Source: an uncultured Clostridia bacterium (GTDB lineage: Bacteria > Bacillota > Clostridia > Oscillospirales > Ruminococcaceae). Taken from it: a stretch of 64,000 nt of DNA. A program made the position numbers and the translations under genes. The DNA is taken from positions 1-64,000 of the forward strand of contig CANQPL010000011.1 of assembly GCA_947625735.1 (NCBI GenBank), in the 5' to 3' direction. Numbering within the stretch: position 1 is the first letter of the stretch; every line of letters starts with the position of its first letter. The notes beneath the pieces are model-generated. The model did no database searches. It was not told the DNA's origin and worked only from the letters and a program-made list of their open reading frames with translations. Of this stretch, positions 26,418-33,879 are shown in pieces.

Positions 26418-28499
26418 ATGGAAGATAATATTTTTACAAAAAGAAGTACAAGAGATGAGCTGTACCGCAAGCTCAGAGAGAACTTTGACGGAAAGATCGT
26501 CCGCAAAGACCTGACAAAGCGTATCAAAGAGGGTGCGAATGTTCCTGTCTATGTCCTTGAATTTCTGTTAGGGCAGTATTGCAGCAGTGATGATGAAGAT
26601 GTTGTGCAGGACGGTGTAGAACAGGTCAAGAGGATCCTGTCAGAAAACTACGTCCGTCCCGATGAGTCGGAAAAGGTGCTTTCAAAGCTCAGGCAGAGAG
26701 GTTCAATGAGCATCATTGACAGGGTGACGGTCACTCTGAATCTTAAAACTGACAGCTATGAAGCGTGGTTCTCAAACCTCGGACTTGGCAAAGTGCCTGT
26801 TCCTGAAAACTATCCGCAGAAATTTGACCGACTTCTGTGCGGTGGTATCTGGTGTATCATAAATCTTGAATATATAAGCGGCGATTCTGTTTTTGATGTT
26901 GAAACAAATAAAGCAGCACAGCCTATTGTTATCAATAAGTTAACTCCCATACAGATGCCCTATGTGGACATGAATGAGCTGAGAGAAGGCAGAAAAGCCT
27001 TTACCAAAGAGGAATGGATAGATGTTCTTCTTCGTTCTGTCGGAATAGAGCCTGATACACTGACTGAAAGGAGAAAATGGCTTTTACTTGCCAGAATGAT
27101 ACCCCTTGTGGAGAACAATTTTAATATGTGTGAGTTAGGACCCCGCTCTACGGGTAAGTCCCACATTTACAAGGAAATTTCTCCGAACAGTATTCTTGTG
27201 TCGGGCGGTCAGACAACAGTCGCTAATCTTTTCTATAATATGAGCAGTCATTCTGTCGGCCTTGTCGGACTCTGGGACTGTGTAGCCTTTGATGAGGTGG
27301 CAGGTATCAGGTTTAAAGACAAGGACGGCGTACAGATCATGAAAGACTATATGGCCTCGGGTTCATTCGCAAGAGGAAAAGAAGAGATCGGAGCCTCTGC
27401 CTCTATGGTCTTTGTCGGAAACATTAATCAGAGTGTAGATGTTCTTCTGAAAACATCGAGCCTGTTTGACCCGTTCCCGCCTGAAATGGGAACAGATACG
27501 GCTTTTCTTGACCGTATGCACTGCTATATACCGGGTTGGGAGATCCCGAAATTCAGACCTGAACATTTCACAGATGATTACGGATTTATTACGGACTATC
27601 TTGCTGAGTTTATCAGAGAGCTTCGTAAAGTGCAGTCAGGCGATGTGATCGACAGATATTTCAGACTCGGTAAGAATCTCAATCAGAGAGATACGATCGC
27701 CGTCAGGAAAATGGTCGGAGGTCTTGTAAAGCTTATCTATCCTGACGGTGAATTCACAAAGGAAGAATTAGAGGAGATCATCAGATTTGCTCTTGAAATG
27801 CGCCGCAGAGTTAAGGAACAGCTTAAAAAGCTGGGCGGTATGGAGTTTTATGATGTGAACTTTTCCTATATTGATAATGACACATTTGAGGAGCATTATG
27901 TTTCCGTTCCTGAACAGGGCGGTGGAAAACTGATCCCCGAAGGAGTCTGCAATCCGGGACAGGTATATACCGTATCAAGGGGTAAAACCGGAATGCTGGG
28001 TGTGTTCAGACTGGAATCTCAGGTGTTGCCGGGCAACGGCAGGTTTGAGAAAACAGGTCTTGGAAATGACCGTGAGGCAAAAGAAGCGGTCGCTACAGCA
28101 TACAATTTCCTCAAAGCCAACGGAAAGCGTATCAGCGGTTCGATCGACATATCCACAAAGGACTATATCATCAACTATCAGGATCTGCAAGGTATCGGTA
28201 TGACCTCTACACTTGCAGTATCTACGCTGATCGCAATCTGCTCTATCGCATTAGGCAAGCCTGCGCTTGCGTCTTTAGCGGTTCTCGGTGAGATAAGTAT
28301 AAGCGGTTCGCTTATCAAGGTTGAGGACTTGGCTAATTATCTGCAGGTCTGCCTTGACAGCGGGGCAAAGAAGGTGCTTCTCCCGATAACATCGGCTGTT
28401 GATCTTGGTACAGTGCCGCCTGAGCTTATGGGAAATTTCAGCATTATATTTTATCAGAGTGCGGAAGATGCTGTATTTAAGGCTTTGGGGGTGGAATGA
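26418..28499 (+). CDS. brxL: BREX Lon-like protein BrxL
   Basis: A 693-residue AAA+ protein of the BrxL family, which marks type 1 BREX. Walker A is CELGPRSTGKSHIYKE (about 238-253), followed by LWDCVAFDEVAGIRFKDKDG as Walker B. The C-terminal part (about 580-693) has the Lon-protease fold, e.g. LAVLGEISISGSLIKVEDLA and GAKKVLLPITSAVD. The place where Lon carries its catalytic Lys seems to be occupied by other residues, so protease activity is doubtful (my reading by eye). BrxL binds DNA as a multimer in known systems and is needed for defence but not methylation. Its stop overlaps a 32-codon frame at 28496. Confidence 0.92.
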   Translation: MEDNIFTKRSTRDELYRKLRENFDGKIVRKDLTKRIKEGANVPVYVLEFLLGQYCSSDDEDVVQDGVEQVKRILSENYVRPDESEKVLSKLRQRGSMSIIDRVTVTLNLKTDSYEAWFSNLGLGKVPVPENYPQKFDRLLCGGIWCIINLEYISGDSVFDVETNKAAQPIVINKLTPIQMPYVDMNELREGRKAFTKEEWIDVLLRSVGIEPDTLTERRKWLLLARMIPLVENNFNMCELGPRSTGKSHIYKEISPNSILVSGGQTTVANLFYNMSSHSVGLVGLWDCVAFDEVAGIRFKDKDGVQIMKDYMASGSFARGKEEIGASASMVFVGNINQSVDVLLKTSSLFDPFPPEMGTDTAFLDRMHCYIPGWEIPKFRPEHFTDDYGFITDYLAEFIRELRKVQSGDVIDRYFRLGKNLNQRDTIAVRKMVGGLVKLIYPDGEFTKEELEEIIRFALEMRRRVKEQLKKLGGMEFYDVNFSYIDNDTFEEHYVSVPEQGGGKLIPEGVCNPGQVYTVSRGKTGMLGVFRLESQVLPGNGRFEKTGLGNDREAKEAVATAYNFLKANGKRISGSIDISTKDYIINYQDLQGIGMTSTLAVSTLIAICSIALGKPALASLAVLGEISISGSLIKVEDLANYLQVCLDSGAKKVLLPITSAVDLGTVPPELMGNFSIIFYQSAEDAVFKALGVE

Positions 28500-28594
28500 G
28501 AGTGCAGACTATGTTCGGTGATGATCATATTCTTTCTGTCAAAAAGAAGCTGTTTGTTCTTGATAACCGTATCTGCAAAAAATATGATAAATGA
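28496..28594 (+). CDS. Possible 32-residue small protein coupled to brxL
   Basis: An ATG overlapping the brxL stop codon (ATGA) opens a frame of 32 residues, MRVQTMFGDDHILSVKKKLF and on, ending 11 bases before the next gene. It is basic and has no family I know. The overlap suits translational coupling, but a frame this short can arise by chance. Confidence 0.3.
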   Translation: MRVQTMFGDDHILSVKKKLFVLDNRICKKYDK

Positions 28595-28605
28595 GGTGAC
28601 CGACT

Positions 28606-30081
28606 ATGAGTGGCAAAAAATCTTTGTTAGAGATTATTTCTGAAAATATAACAGACGGAGAATTATCCGATAAATTCTCTCTGCCAAAGGATGATGATAT
28701 CGGCGATCCTGATAGGTTAATACTTGCTGACGGTGCAATGGACGGTATTGGTATCTACCACATGGTACAGCCGGAAATCACCGATGAACAAATGCAGATC
28801 GTATCGAAAGCCTTTCAGAATATCGGAGATACGCCAAAGGTTATGGATTCAATGCGCTCTTTCTTTGAAAAAGTCTTTCCAATCAGAGGAATTGATGCTA
28901 TACAGCGTTATATTATTGACCATTCTCAAACCCTCGATGTGCAGAAGGTTTATATGTTTGCCGTTGATTGCCTGTATAGCGCAGAAGTGGATATGGTCAA
29001 GCTGGGGCTTATAATAATTGAGATTTTCAACGAGCCGGATGAGCAAATTAAGAAGATAATAAGAACACTCGGTTTGAGTGATGAATTTACGATTTTCTCT
29101 GTATTTAATATGCTTGGCTGGGAAAATGGAAATCAAGAGGTTTTCGAGCTTGCACAAAAGGTGCATAGTTGGGGCAGGATTCATTCAGTAGCACGGCTTG
29201 AGCCGGAAACTCAGGAAATCAGGGATTGGCTTCTTCGTGAAGGCATCGCAAATGATGTTGTTCCTGACTATTCTGCACTTGATGTATATGAGAAAGTCGG
29301 TATAAGCAAACTGCTAAAAGAAAATATCTCGGATACTCAGCTCAATCAGATCGCAAATGTTCTATGCTCAATGTTCGATGAAGGTTCGGTAAGAGGTATT
29401 AGTGCTTTGTCTGATGAAGAAGCCAAAGATATGCTCGGTGATTTTATCAATCAAGCTGAGTTTCACACGGCAACATTAGAAATTTGCGGTTTGATGATGA
29501 CGATCGCAGCAAAAGAACAATTCTCAGACTTTTCTGACAAATGCTCAGAATACCTTAACAGCAAAAAGTCTAAATCTCTGATTGAAAAGGAGCTTTCAAA
29601 CGGCAGAGGTATAAATCTTGCAAAATATGTCGGTATTCCCTTTAAGGAAAAGATTTATGCCCACATGAAAGCTGATTTTAGCTCGGGGTTTGGTAACTGC
29701 GGTGCTTTGCTTGATGATGAAGCATACCGTGAAAAGGTCATTGACCTGTTCAGGACTTCACTTCCGCTTAAAACGATGATCGGTGAACCGACAACAGCAG
29801 GCGGATACTTCGATAAATATGCTGATTACAATAAGCTGTCATATCTGCTCCAATTTCTGAAAGACTATCCTCTGAGCAGTACCGATCTTGTTGCAGCTGC
29901 TCTAAGAATGCCCATAGTACAATGCCGTATTCAGGCTCTTAATGCGATTTCGGAATGGTGCAAGGTCGAGGAGTGCAACGTAAAGGGGCTTTCTGAGGAA
30001 ATTTATCAGGCTGTTGAGTATTTGAAACAGGCTGAGGTTGATGATAAAGTTAAAGAGTTGCTTGTAAAGTATGGTCTGTGA
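28606..30081 (+). CDS. Unknown helical protein downstream of BREX
   Basis: A 491-residue, largely helical protein with no cysteine cluster, P-loop or membrane segment that I can find, and which I do not recognise. The C-terminal ~120 residues (YNKLSYLLQFLKDYPLSSTD, MPIVQCRIQALNAISEWCKV) have the look of HEAT-type repeats. GAGGTGA stands 8 bases before the ATG. It follows brxL on the same strand after 106 bases with no terminator seen, so it is probably co-transcribed with BREX. It could be an accessory or an unrelated cargo gene. Confidence 0.65.
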   Translation: MSGKKSLLEIISENITDGELSDKFSLPKDDDIGDPDRLILADGAMDGIGIYHMVQPEITDEQMQIVSKAFQNIGDTPKVMDSMRSFFEKVFPIRGIDAIQRYIIDHSQTLDVQKVYMFAVDCLYSAEVDMVKLGLIIIEIFNEPDEQIKKIIRTLGLSDEFTIFSVFNMLGWENGNQEVFELAQKVHSWGRIHSVARLEPETQEIRDWLLREGIANDVVPDYSALDVYEKVGISKLLKENISDTQLNQIANVLCSMFDEGSVRGISALSDEEAKDMLGDFINQAEFHTATLEICGLMMTIAAKEQFSDFSDKCSEYLNSKKSKSLIEKELSNGRGINLAKYVGIPFKEKIYAHMKADFSSGFGNCGALLDDEAYREKVIDLFRTSLPLKTMIGEPTTAGGYFDKYADYNKLSYLLQFLKDYPLSSTDLVAAALRMPIVQCRIQALNAISEWCKVEECNVKGLSEEIYQAVEYLKQAEVDDKVKELLVKYGL

Positions 30082-30096
30082 TATGGGGATATTCCA

Positions 30097-30467
30097 ATGA
30101 AAGGATCTGAGAATAAGGCAGCTATCGTAACAGGTGGTGAAAATGGTATCAGCAAATGTATTTCTGAGGAGTTCAGCAAGGACATCGTTATGTGCGTTAT
30201 CGGCAAGGAAAAAGGCGATCATTAATATCTGATAAGCCCGTACTTGAAACCTTTGCAGACAGCGTGATCAGTGAGTACTCTAACATTGACTGCCTGATAA
30301 ACAATGATCTGCCCTTGATGAAGGATATCAACGAATGCAGCTGCGAGGAATTTCAGTATGCGATGTCAGTCAGAGTAACAGCTCTGTTCTGTCTGTCAAA
30401 ACTCTTTATGCCGTTGTGTTTGCTTTACCATGAATTCGGGTACGCAGATGTCTTTTCCTTTATTTGA
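30097..30467 (+). pseudogene. Short-chain dehydrogenase/reductase remnant
   Basis: The first 43 codons contain KAAIVTGGENGISKCISEEF, the glycine-rich NAD(P)-binding start of an SDR enzyme, and then stop at about 30225. In another frame (to 30467) the text resumes with SNIDCLINNDLPLMKDINEC and VTALFCLSKLFMP, which match the SDR LINNA region and the following helix. The gene has therefore suffered a frameshift near 30200-30230 and lost the catalytic YxxxK part. Confidence 0.75.
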
Positions 30468-30540
30468 GTTAAATTATTTTTTACAGCGGCTTTTATGTCC
30501 TTTTGCACACGCTTTAATTTGACAATGCAAACGGCAGCAC

Positions 30541-30809
30541 ATTTTGAAAACGGAAAAATTTTTGTTTCAACGAGAGAGTTTACATATAATAGGCTGGTTT
30601 ATGAATGATGCGAGCATCCGCTCTAATCTGGATTTGAACAGATTTTATGAAATAATTATACCTGTTCCCGATATAAAAATACAGCAACACATTGTCAACA
30701 TCTACATTGCTTATCAATTATGAACAGAAATCAATGAACGACCGAAAAAACAAATCAAAGATATTTGCCCTGTTCTTGTGAAATGGGCTGTGGAGGAAGG
30801 AGAAAAAGA
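30541..30809 (+). pseudogene. hsdS: hsdS (type I restriction specificity subunit) 3' remnant
   Basis: In one frame the text reads MNDASIRSNLDLNRFYEIII, PVPDIKIQQHIVNIYIAYQ, a TGA at 30721, then TEINERPKKQIKDICPVLV and WAVEEGEKEW. This is the typical end of a type I specificity subunit: the conserved helix after the second recognition domain. The in-frame stop and the loss of everything upstream mark it as dead. Its last codons run into the ribosome binding site of the next gene. Confidence 0.7.
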
Positions 30810-31577
30810 ATGGAAAAAAACAATAACTTTTCGCCATCGCAATCACTTATTACAAGTGATTTTTCTACAAAAATTGAAAAGTCATTTGAAACAATTTATC
30901 AAGTTATTGATAATTTACAAAATCAAAATTGGGAAAAGATATGTGATACATTATCAAATTTTTCTGAAAAAGTAAAAACATCTGCACAGGTATGGGCAAG
31001 CTATGGTTGGGTTCCAAATCTACCGGAATATAATTTAATTGACTCATTAAAAACTATAAATGCACCAATATCTCAACGTGAAGCAGATGATATTATGATG
31101 AGCAAAATAGATGATAGAGTGTTATTTTCACTTTTTGATAAAATAGCAGATTACAATACCCAAGCCGGATTAAACAGCAATTCATTTGAAGAAGCAGTAA
31201 AATGCTTTGATAATAAATTGTATTCTGCTTGTTCCTTACTGCTGTTTGCGATGATAGATGCACGATTTTTAATAGGTCAGCCTAAAGTAAGTAAAGAAAA
31301 CCGTAATTTAGCCCGCCCGGCTGTTTCAAAAGCAATTGATGAAAAAAAGTCTAAATATGCTGTAATTGCTTTCGCATCTAAGACAATAATTGAACAACTT
31401 TTTTTGAAAGCAAATGATTTTGATTATTCAATAGAAAAGGGACTAAATAGAAATTTTATATCACATGGAATGAATAAATACAATCCTGATAACACAGACT
31501 GCATAAAATTATTTATTCTATTATATAACATTGATTTATTATTTCATGCTAATTATTTTAGATGGAATAATTCCTGA
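30810..31577 (+). CDS. HEPN-like protein associated with decayed type I restriction locus
   Basis: The ATG at 30810 follows GGAGGAAGGAG and gives 255 residues. Near the C-terminus, LNRNFISHGMNKY (about 216-228) contains R-N-x3-H, the RX4-6H motif of HEPN ribonucleases, in a helical context. The helix ACSLLLFAMIDARFLIG (about 145-161) is typical of the first HEPN helices. N-terminal ~90 residues are of unknown function. HEPN proteins are often RNA-cleaving toxins or defence effectors, and some are found inside type I restriction operons. Here it lies between an hsdS remnant and what may be the start of hsdR. The family call rests on the motif and is moderate. Confidence 0.6.
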   Translation: MEKNNNFSPSQSLITSDFSTKIEKSFETIYQVIDNLQNQNWEKICDTLSNFSEKVKTSAQVWASYGWVPNLPEYNLIDSLKTINAPISQREADDIMMSKIDDRVLFSLFDKIADYNTQAGLNSNSFEEAVKCFDNKLYSACSLLLFAMIDARFLIGQPKVSKENRNLARPAVSKAIDEKKSKYAVIAFASKTIIEQLFLKANDFDYSIEKGLNRNFISHGMNKYNPDNTDCIKLFILLYNIDLLFHANYFRWNNS

Positions 31578-31598
31578 AATTTTATGGAGAGTCGCTTT

Positions 31599-31727
31599 AT
31601 GGATTATCACTTCACAAAAGACAAATTTACTGAATCTGAGCTTAAGGCAACACCGCACAAAGAACGCCTGACGGCTTTGCAAGCATACCGATATGACTCA
31701 GACTCATTGCTGATTTTTTGCACATGA
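31599..31727 (+). pseudogene. Possible hsdR start truncated by MITE insertion
   Basis: After GGAGAG, an ATG at 31599 opens MDYHFTKDKFTESEL, which resembles the beginning of type I restriction R subunits. It enters the repeat at TTAA (31642) and stops at 31727. With the hsdS remnant upstream this suggests a restriction locus cut by a transposable element, with the remainder of hsdR lost. The 15 native residues are too few for certainty. Confidence 0.35.
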
Positions 31728-31730
31728 GGA
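31642..31730. mobile_element. MITE-like element, copy 2 (one end only)
   Basis: TTAAGGCAACACCGCACAAA, then GAACGCCTGACGGC, matches the right end of copy 1 in reverse complement almost base for base. No opposite end is found before the next gene, so the element is truncated or its other end was lost in a deletion that also removed hsdR. Confidence 0.65.
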
Positions 31731-31753
31731 GAGACTAATAAGAATATAATACT

Positions 31754-32821
31754 TTAACCGATACTGCTTAGTGATAAACTGTCCTGCTCAGATGCATTGT
31801 CTAAAATTGTACACAGCCCCGGCAGATATTGGTAACCCGTTCGTATTGTGACAGGATTTATTTTAAGCCTGCTTAAGTTGCGTTTTATTGTGCGTTTTAT
31901 TTCATATGTATCGGTGATTGCACTTATTCCGGCAATGTATTCATCGTAATCATAAGACACGTCAGCCTTGCACAAATATTCTTTTACCTTTTTTCTGACT
32001 TTTTTTATCGTTATTTCTTTTTCAATTATCTGTTCGGCAGAATTATAGGAATAATAATCACCCGGATCAAAATGATCCTTAACGTATTTGTCGATAAGGC
32101 ATCTTGCGTTATGCAAGTAAAACTCAATCAGATCAGTTATCTTATCAGAGGCAATATTTTTTCTTAGTTCGCATATTTCCCGATTGCCAAATGCCAGTTC
32201 CAGCCTTAGCAGACCATGTCCGGGATTTTCCGGCAGATGCATTCTGTTAATAAGGTCATATATCTTGTCATAGGCTGAGAAGGTATAGAAATCCGGATCT
32301 CCGATTTTATAAAAAAACGGATCATATAATTTTACATCACCTGAATAACAAATCCGTTTTTGTCTTGATTTGTTGGAGCGTCTGATAAGGTCAATATATT
32401 CCCGTGTTACATTTTCACTCAGATAAATATCACAGGTACAGTCTGCTCTCGACAGACGAAATCTTTCTAAACCATAGTTATTACCGAAATAATACCTGAG
32501 AGCTGAGTCAAGTGCATTTTCAAATTCCTGCTGTTCAAATGATATCATGATCTTAGAGTAATCGGGAGTTCCATGAAGCAGTATCCAAGGATTTACTATT
32601 ACGATCAACTCATGGAATCGACCTTTTGTTAATTTTATCCGTATACCTTTTTGTGGTTCAGTTATGTAAACATTTGTATATTTTGTGCTTTGCAGATAAT
32701 TTTTGCGGTCATATAATACGGACCGCAAATATTCAAATTCATATTTTTTAAGATGGTCTATCTTACATTCAAATGTATGTATTCCGATCTGATGTATCCT
32801 TGAAGTAATTTTTGGGTTCAT
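31754..32821 (-). CDS. Rep-like replication initiation protein (tentative)
   Basis: A 355-residue protein resembling phage/plasmid replication initiators of the rolling-circle or gene II/X type. The block FRLSRADCTCDIYLSENV (about 120-137) corresponds to the R-x-D-hhhD strand seen in such proteins. FYTFSAYDKIYDLINR and LLRLELAFGNREICELRKNI (about 190-230) fit the conserved Y-K and R-h-E strands. The family call is from memory of the pattern and is moderate. The ATG at 32821 follows GGGAGGTG. It is on the opposite strand to most element genes. A strong hairpin lies ~285 bases upstream of it. If correct, the element or a plasmid once integrated into it can replicate. Confidence 0.45.
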   Translation of the reverse strand: MNPKITSRIHQIGIHTFECKIDHLKKYEFEYLRSVLYDRKNYLQSTKYTNVYITEPQKGIRIKLTKGRFHELIVIVNPWILLHGTPDYSKIMISFEQQEFENALDSALRYYFGNNYGLERFRLSRADCTCDIYLSENVTREYIDLIRRSNKSRQKRICYSGDVKLYDPFFYKIGDPDFYTFSAYDKIYDLINRMHLPENPGHGLLRLELAFGNREICELRKNIASDKITDLIEFYLHNARCLIDKYVKDHFDPGDYYSYNSAEQIIEKEITIKKVRKKVKEYLCKADVSYDYDEYIAGISAITDTYEIKRTIKRNLSRLKINPVTIRTGYQYLPGLCTILDNASEQDSLSLSSIG

Positions 32822-33104
32822 TATCGAGCACCTCCCTCTGTAATTTATCTAAATTTATATCTATGTATAAAAAATTAATACAATGAATAATAATATAATG
32901 CAAAGAAATACTATTCAAGTATTACACCGATACAAGTAATTAAAAAACAGGTTCCGTATAATGCAGACAATGACGTTTAGTATAGAATAACTATTATCAT
33001 AAACATATCAAAACAACAACCGGCTACATACAATAATATAGGATTTGAATGCAGACTGCCACAGTATTTCAGTAATTATAAAAGCATACTTGACAGCTTT
33101 GGTT

Positions 33105-33139
33105 CCGGATAAAATAGGGTCTGAGCCTATTTTATCCGG
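33105..33139. other. Perfect 14-bp hairpin upstream of the Rep-like gene
   Basis: CCGGATAAAATAGG (33105-33118) and CCTATTTTATCCGG (33126-33139) pair perfectly around a 7-base loop. There is no clean T-run on either side, so it is not an obvious terminator. Its place near the Rep-like gene makes a replication origin or protein-binding site possible. The rest of 32822-33307 contains no gene I can support. Confidence 0.6.
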
Positions 33140-33200
33140 CATATTTTGTTGATAATTCATTCATAGATTTTAGCTTCAAGTTCGTAAATGTGCAAAAACA

Positions 33201-33273
33201 CCCCAATGCCATTCGCTGCAAGCATTGGGGTTTAAAGCACCGCCGCACAAAGATTTTGCAGTGGTGCTTTAAA
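33201..33273. repeat. Two adjacent inverted repeats, the second a MITE relic
   Basis: CCCCAATGC/GCATTGGGG (33201-33209, 33222-33230) is a hairpin. Directly after it TTTAAAGCACC/GGTGCTTTAAA (33231-33241, 33263-33273) encloses CGCCGCACAAAG, which echoes the ends of the 248-bp and 167-bp elements. It could be an internal-deletion derivative only 43 bases long. The first hairpin may also end the transcript of the small gene read from 33511 towards it. Confidence 0.5.
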
Positions 33274-33307
33274 TATTTCTGTTTCATTCCGATAGAAGGC
33301 ATTATCC

Positions 33308-33511
33308 TCATGCCCATGCTTCCTCTGCACGCTTGTCCGGAATGCTGACATTTTTTTTATTGCCTGACGGTAACTGTTCATCAGGCATGGCGCTCACTCT
33401 TTTTCTTACCCTGTCCATACACACTTTCGTGAACACCTTAGATACGGTTTTATATGTATTCTTTGCTGAGTTTGGATCGTGAAAACGAATGTTAAGACGC
33501 ATTTCGCTCAT
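33308..33511 (-). CDS. Small unknown protein (67 aa)
   Basis: A frame of 67 residues with a strong ribosome binding site (GGGAGGA, 8 bases before the ATG). It begins MSEMRLNIRFHDPNSAKNTY and is strongly basic in the middle (KVFTKVCMDRVRKRV). I do not recognise it. Short basic proteins near recombinases can be excision (directionality) factors or relaxosome parts, but nothing here proves it. It is divergent from the large gene at 33880. Confidence 0.5.
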   Translation of the reverse strand: MSEMRLNIRFHDPNSAKNTYKTVSKVFTKVCMDRVRKRVSAMPDEQLPSGNKKNVSIPDKRAEEAWA

Positions 33512-33863
33512 AGTTCAGTCCTCCCTTAATAAATATAATGCACAGGGTTATTCAATTATTACTATTTCCTTGTGCAAAGATAGAATATATAGCTGAGGAT
33601 AAATGTAAAACGTCAACTGCTTCTACCTTTACTCAATATGTAGGGGACGTAATATTTTTTTAACTGAGCCTGTTTTACAAATCATTTTAATATTTAGATA
33701 ACCGGTATGATGTTTATAGAGATTTCTTCAAAAAAATTGAAGTGTATTTGAATTTTCTACATTTCTACATTGTTTTAACAGATAAATCAAGTTTACAACT
33801 TTATTTTTATTAATCAAATTAAAATTAAATATGATTGATATAAATTTAGAATAATGATATAAT
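33512..33863 (+). promoter_or_regulatory. Intergenic stretch ending in a consensus promoter
   Basis: This AT-rich stretch of about 350 bases holds no gene that I can see. At its end TTGATA (33835-33840), a 17-base gap and TATAAT (33858-33863) form a near-consensus sigma-A promoter. Transcription should start about 33869-33871, only some 10 bases before the ATG at 33880. Confidence 0.7.
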
Positions 33864-33879
33864 ACTTGTGGTGATTTGT

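Noticed and set aside
28496-30081. BREX methyltransferase or PglW-type kinase downstream of brxL
   Set aside because: No NPPY, P-loop or kinase motif is seen in the 491-residue protein; the six standard type 1 genes are already complete.
33105-33139. Ordinary Rho-independent terminator
   Set aside because: The stem is strong, but no T-run follows on either strand and no gene ends beside it.
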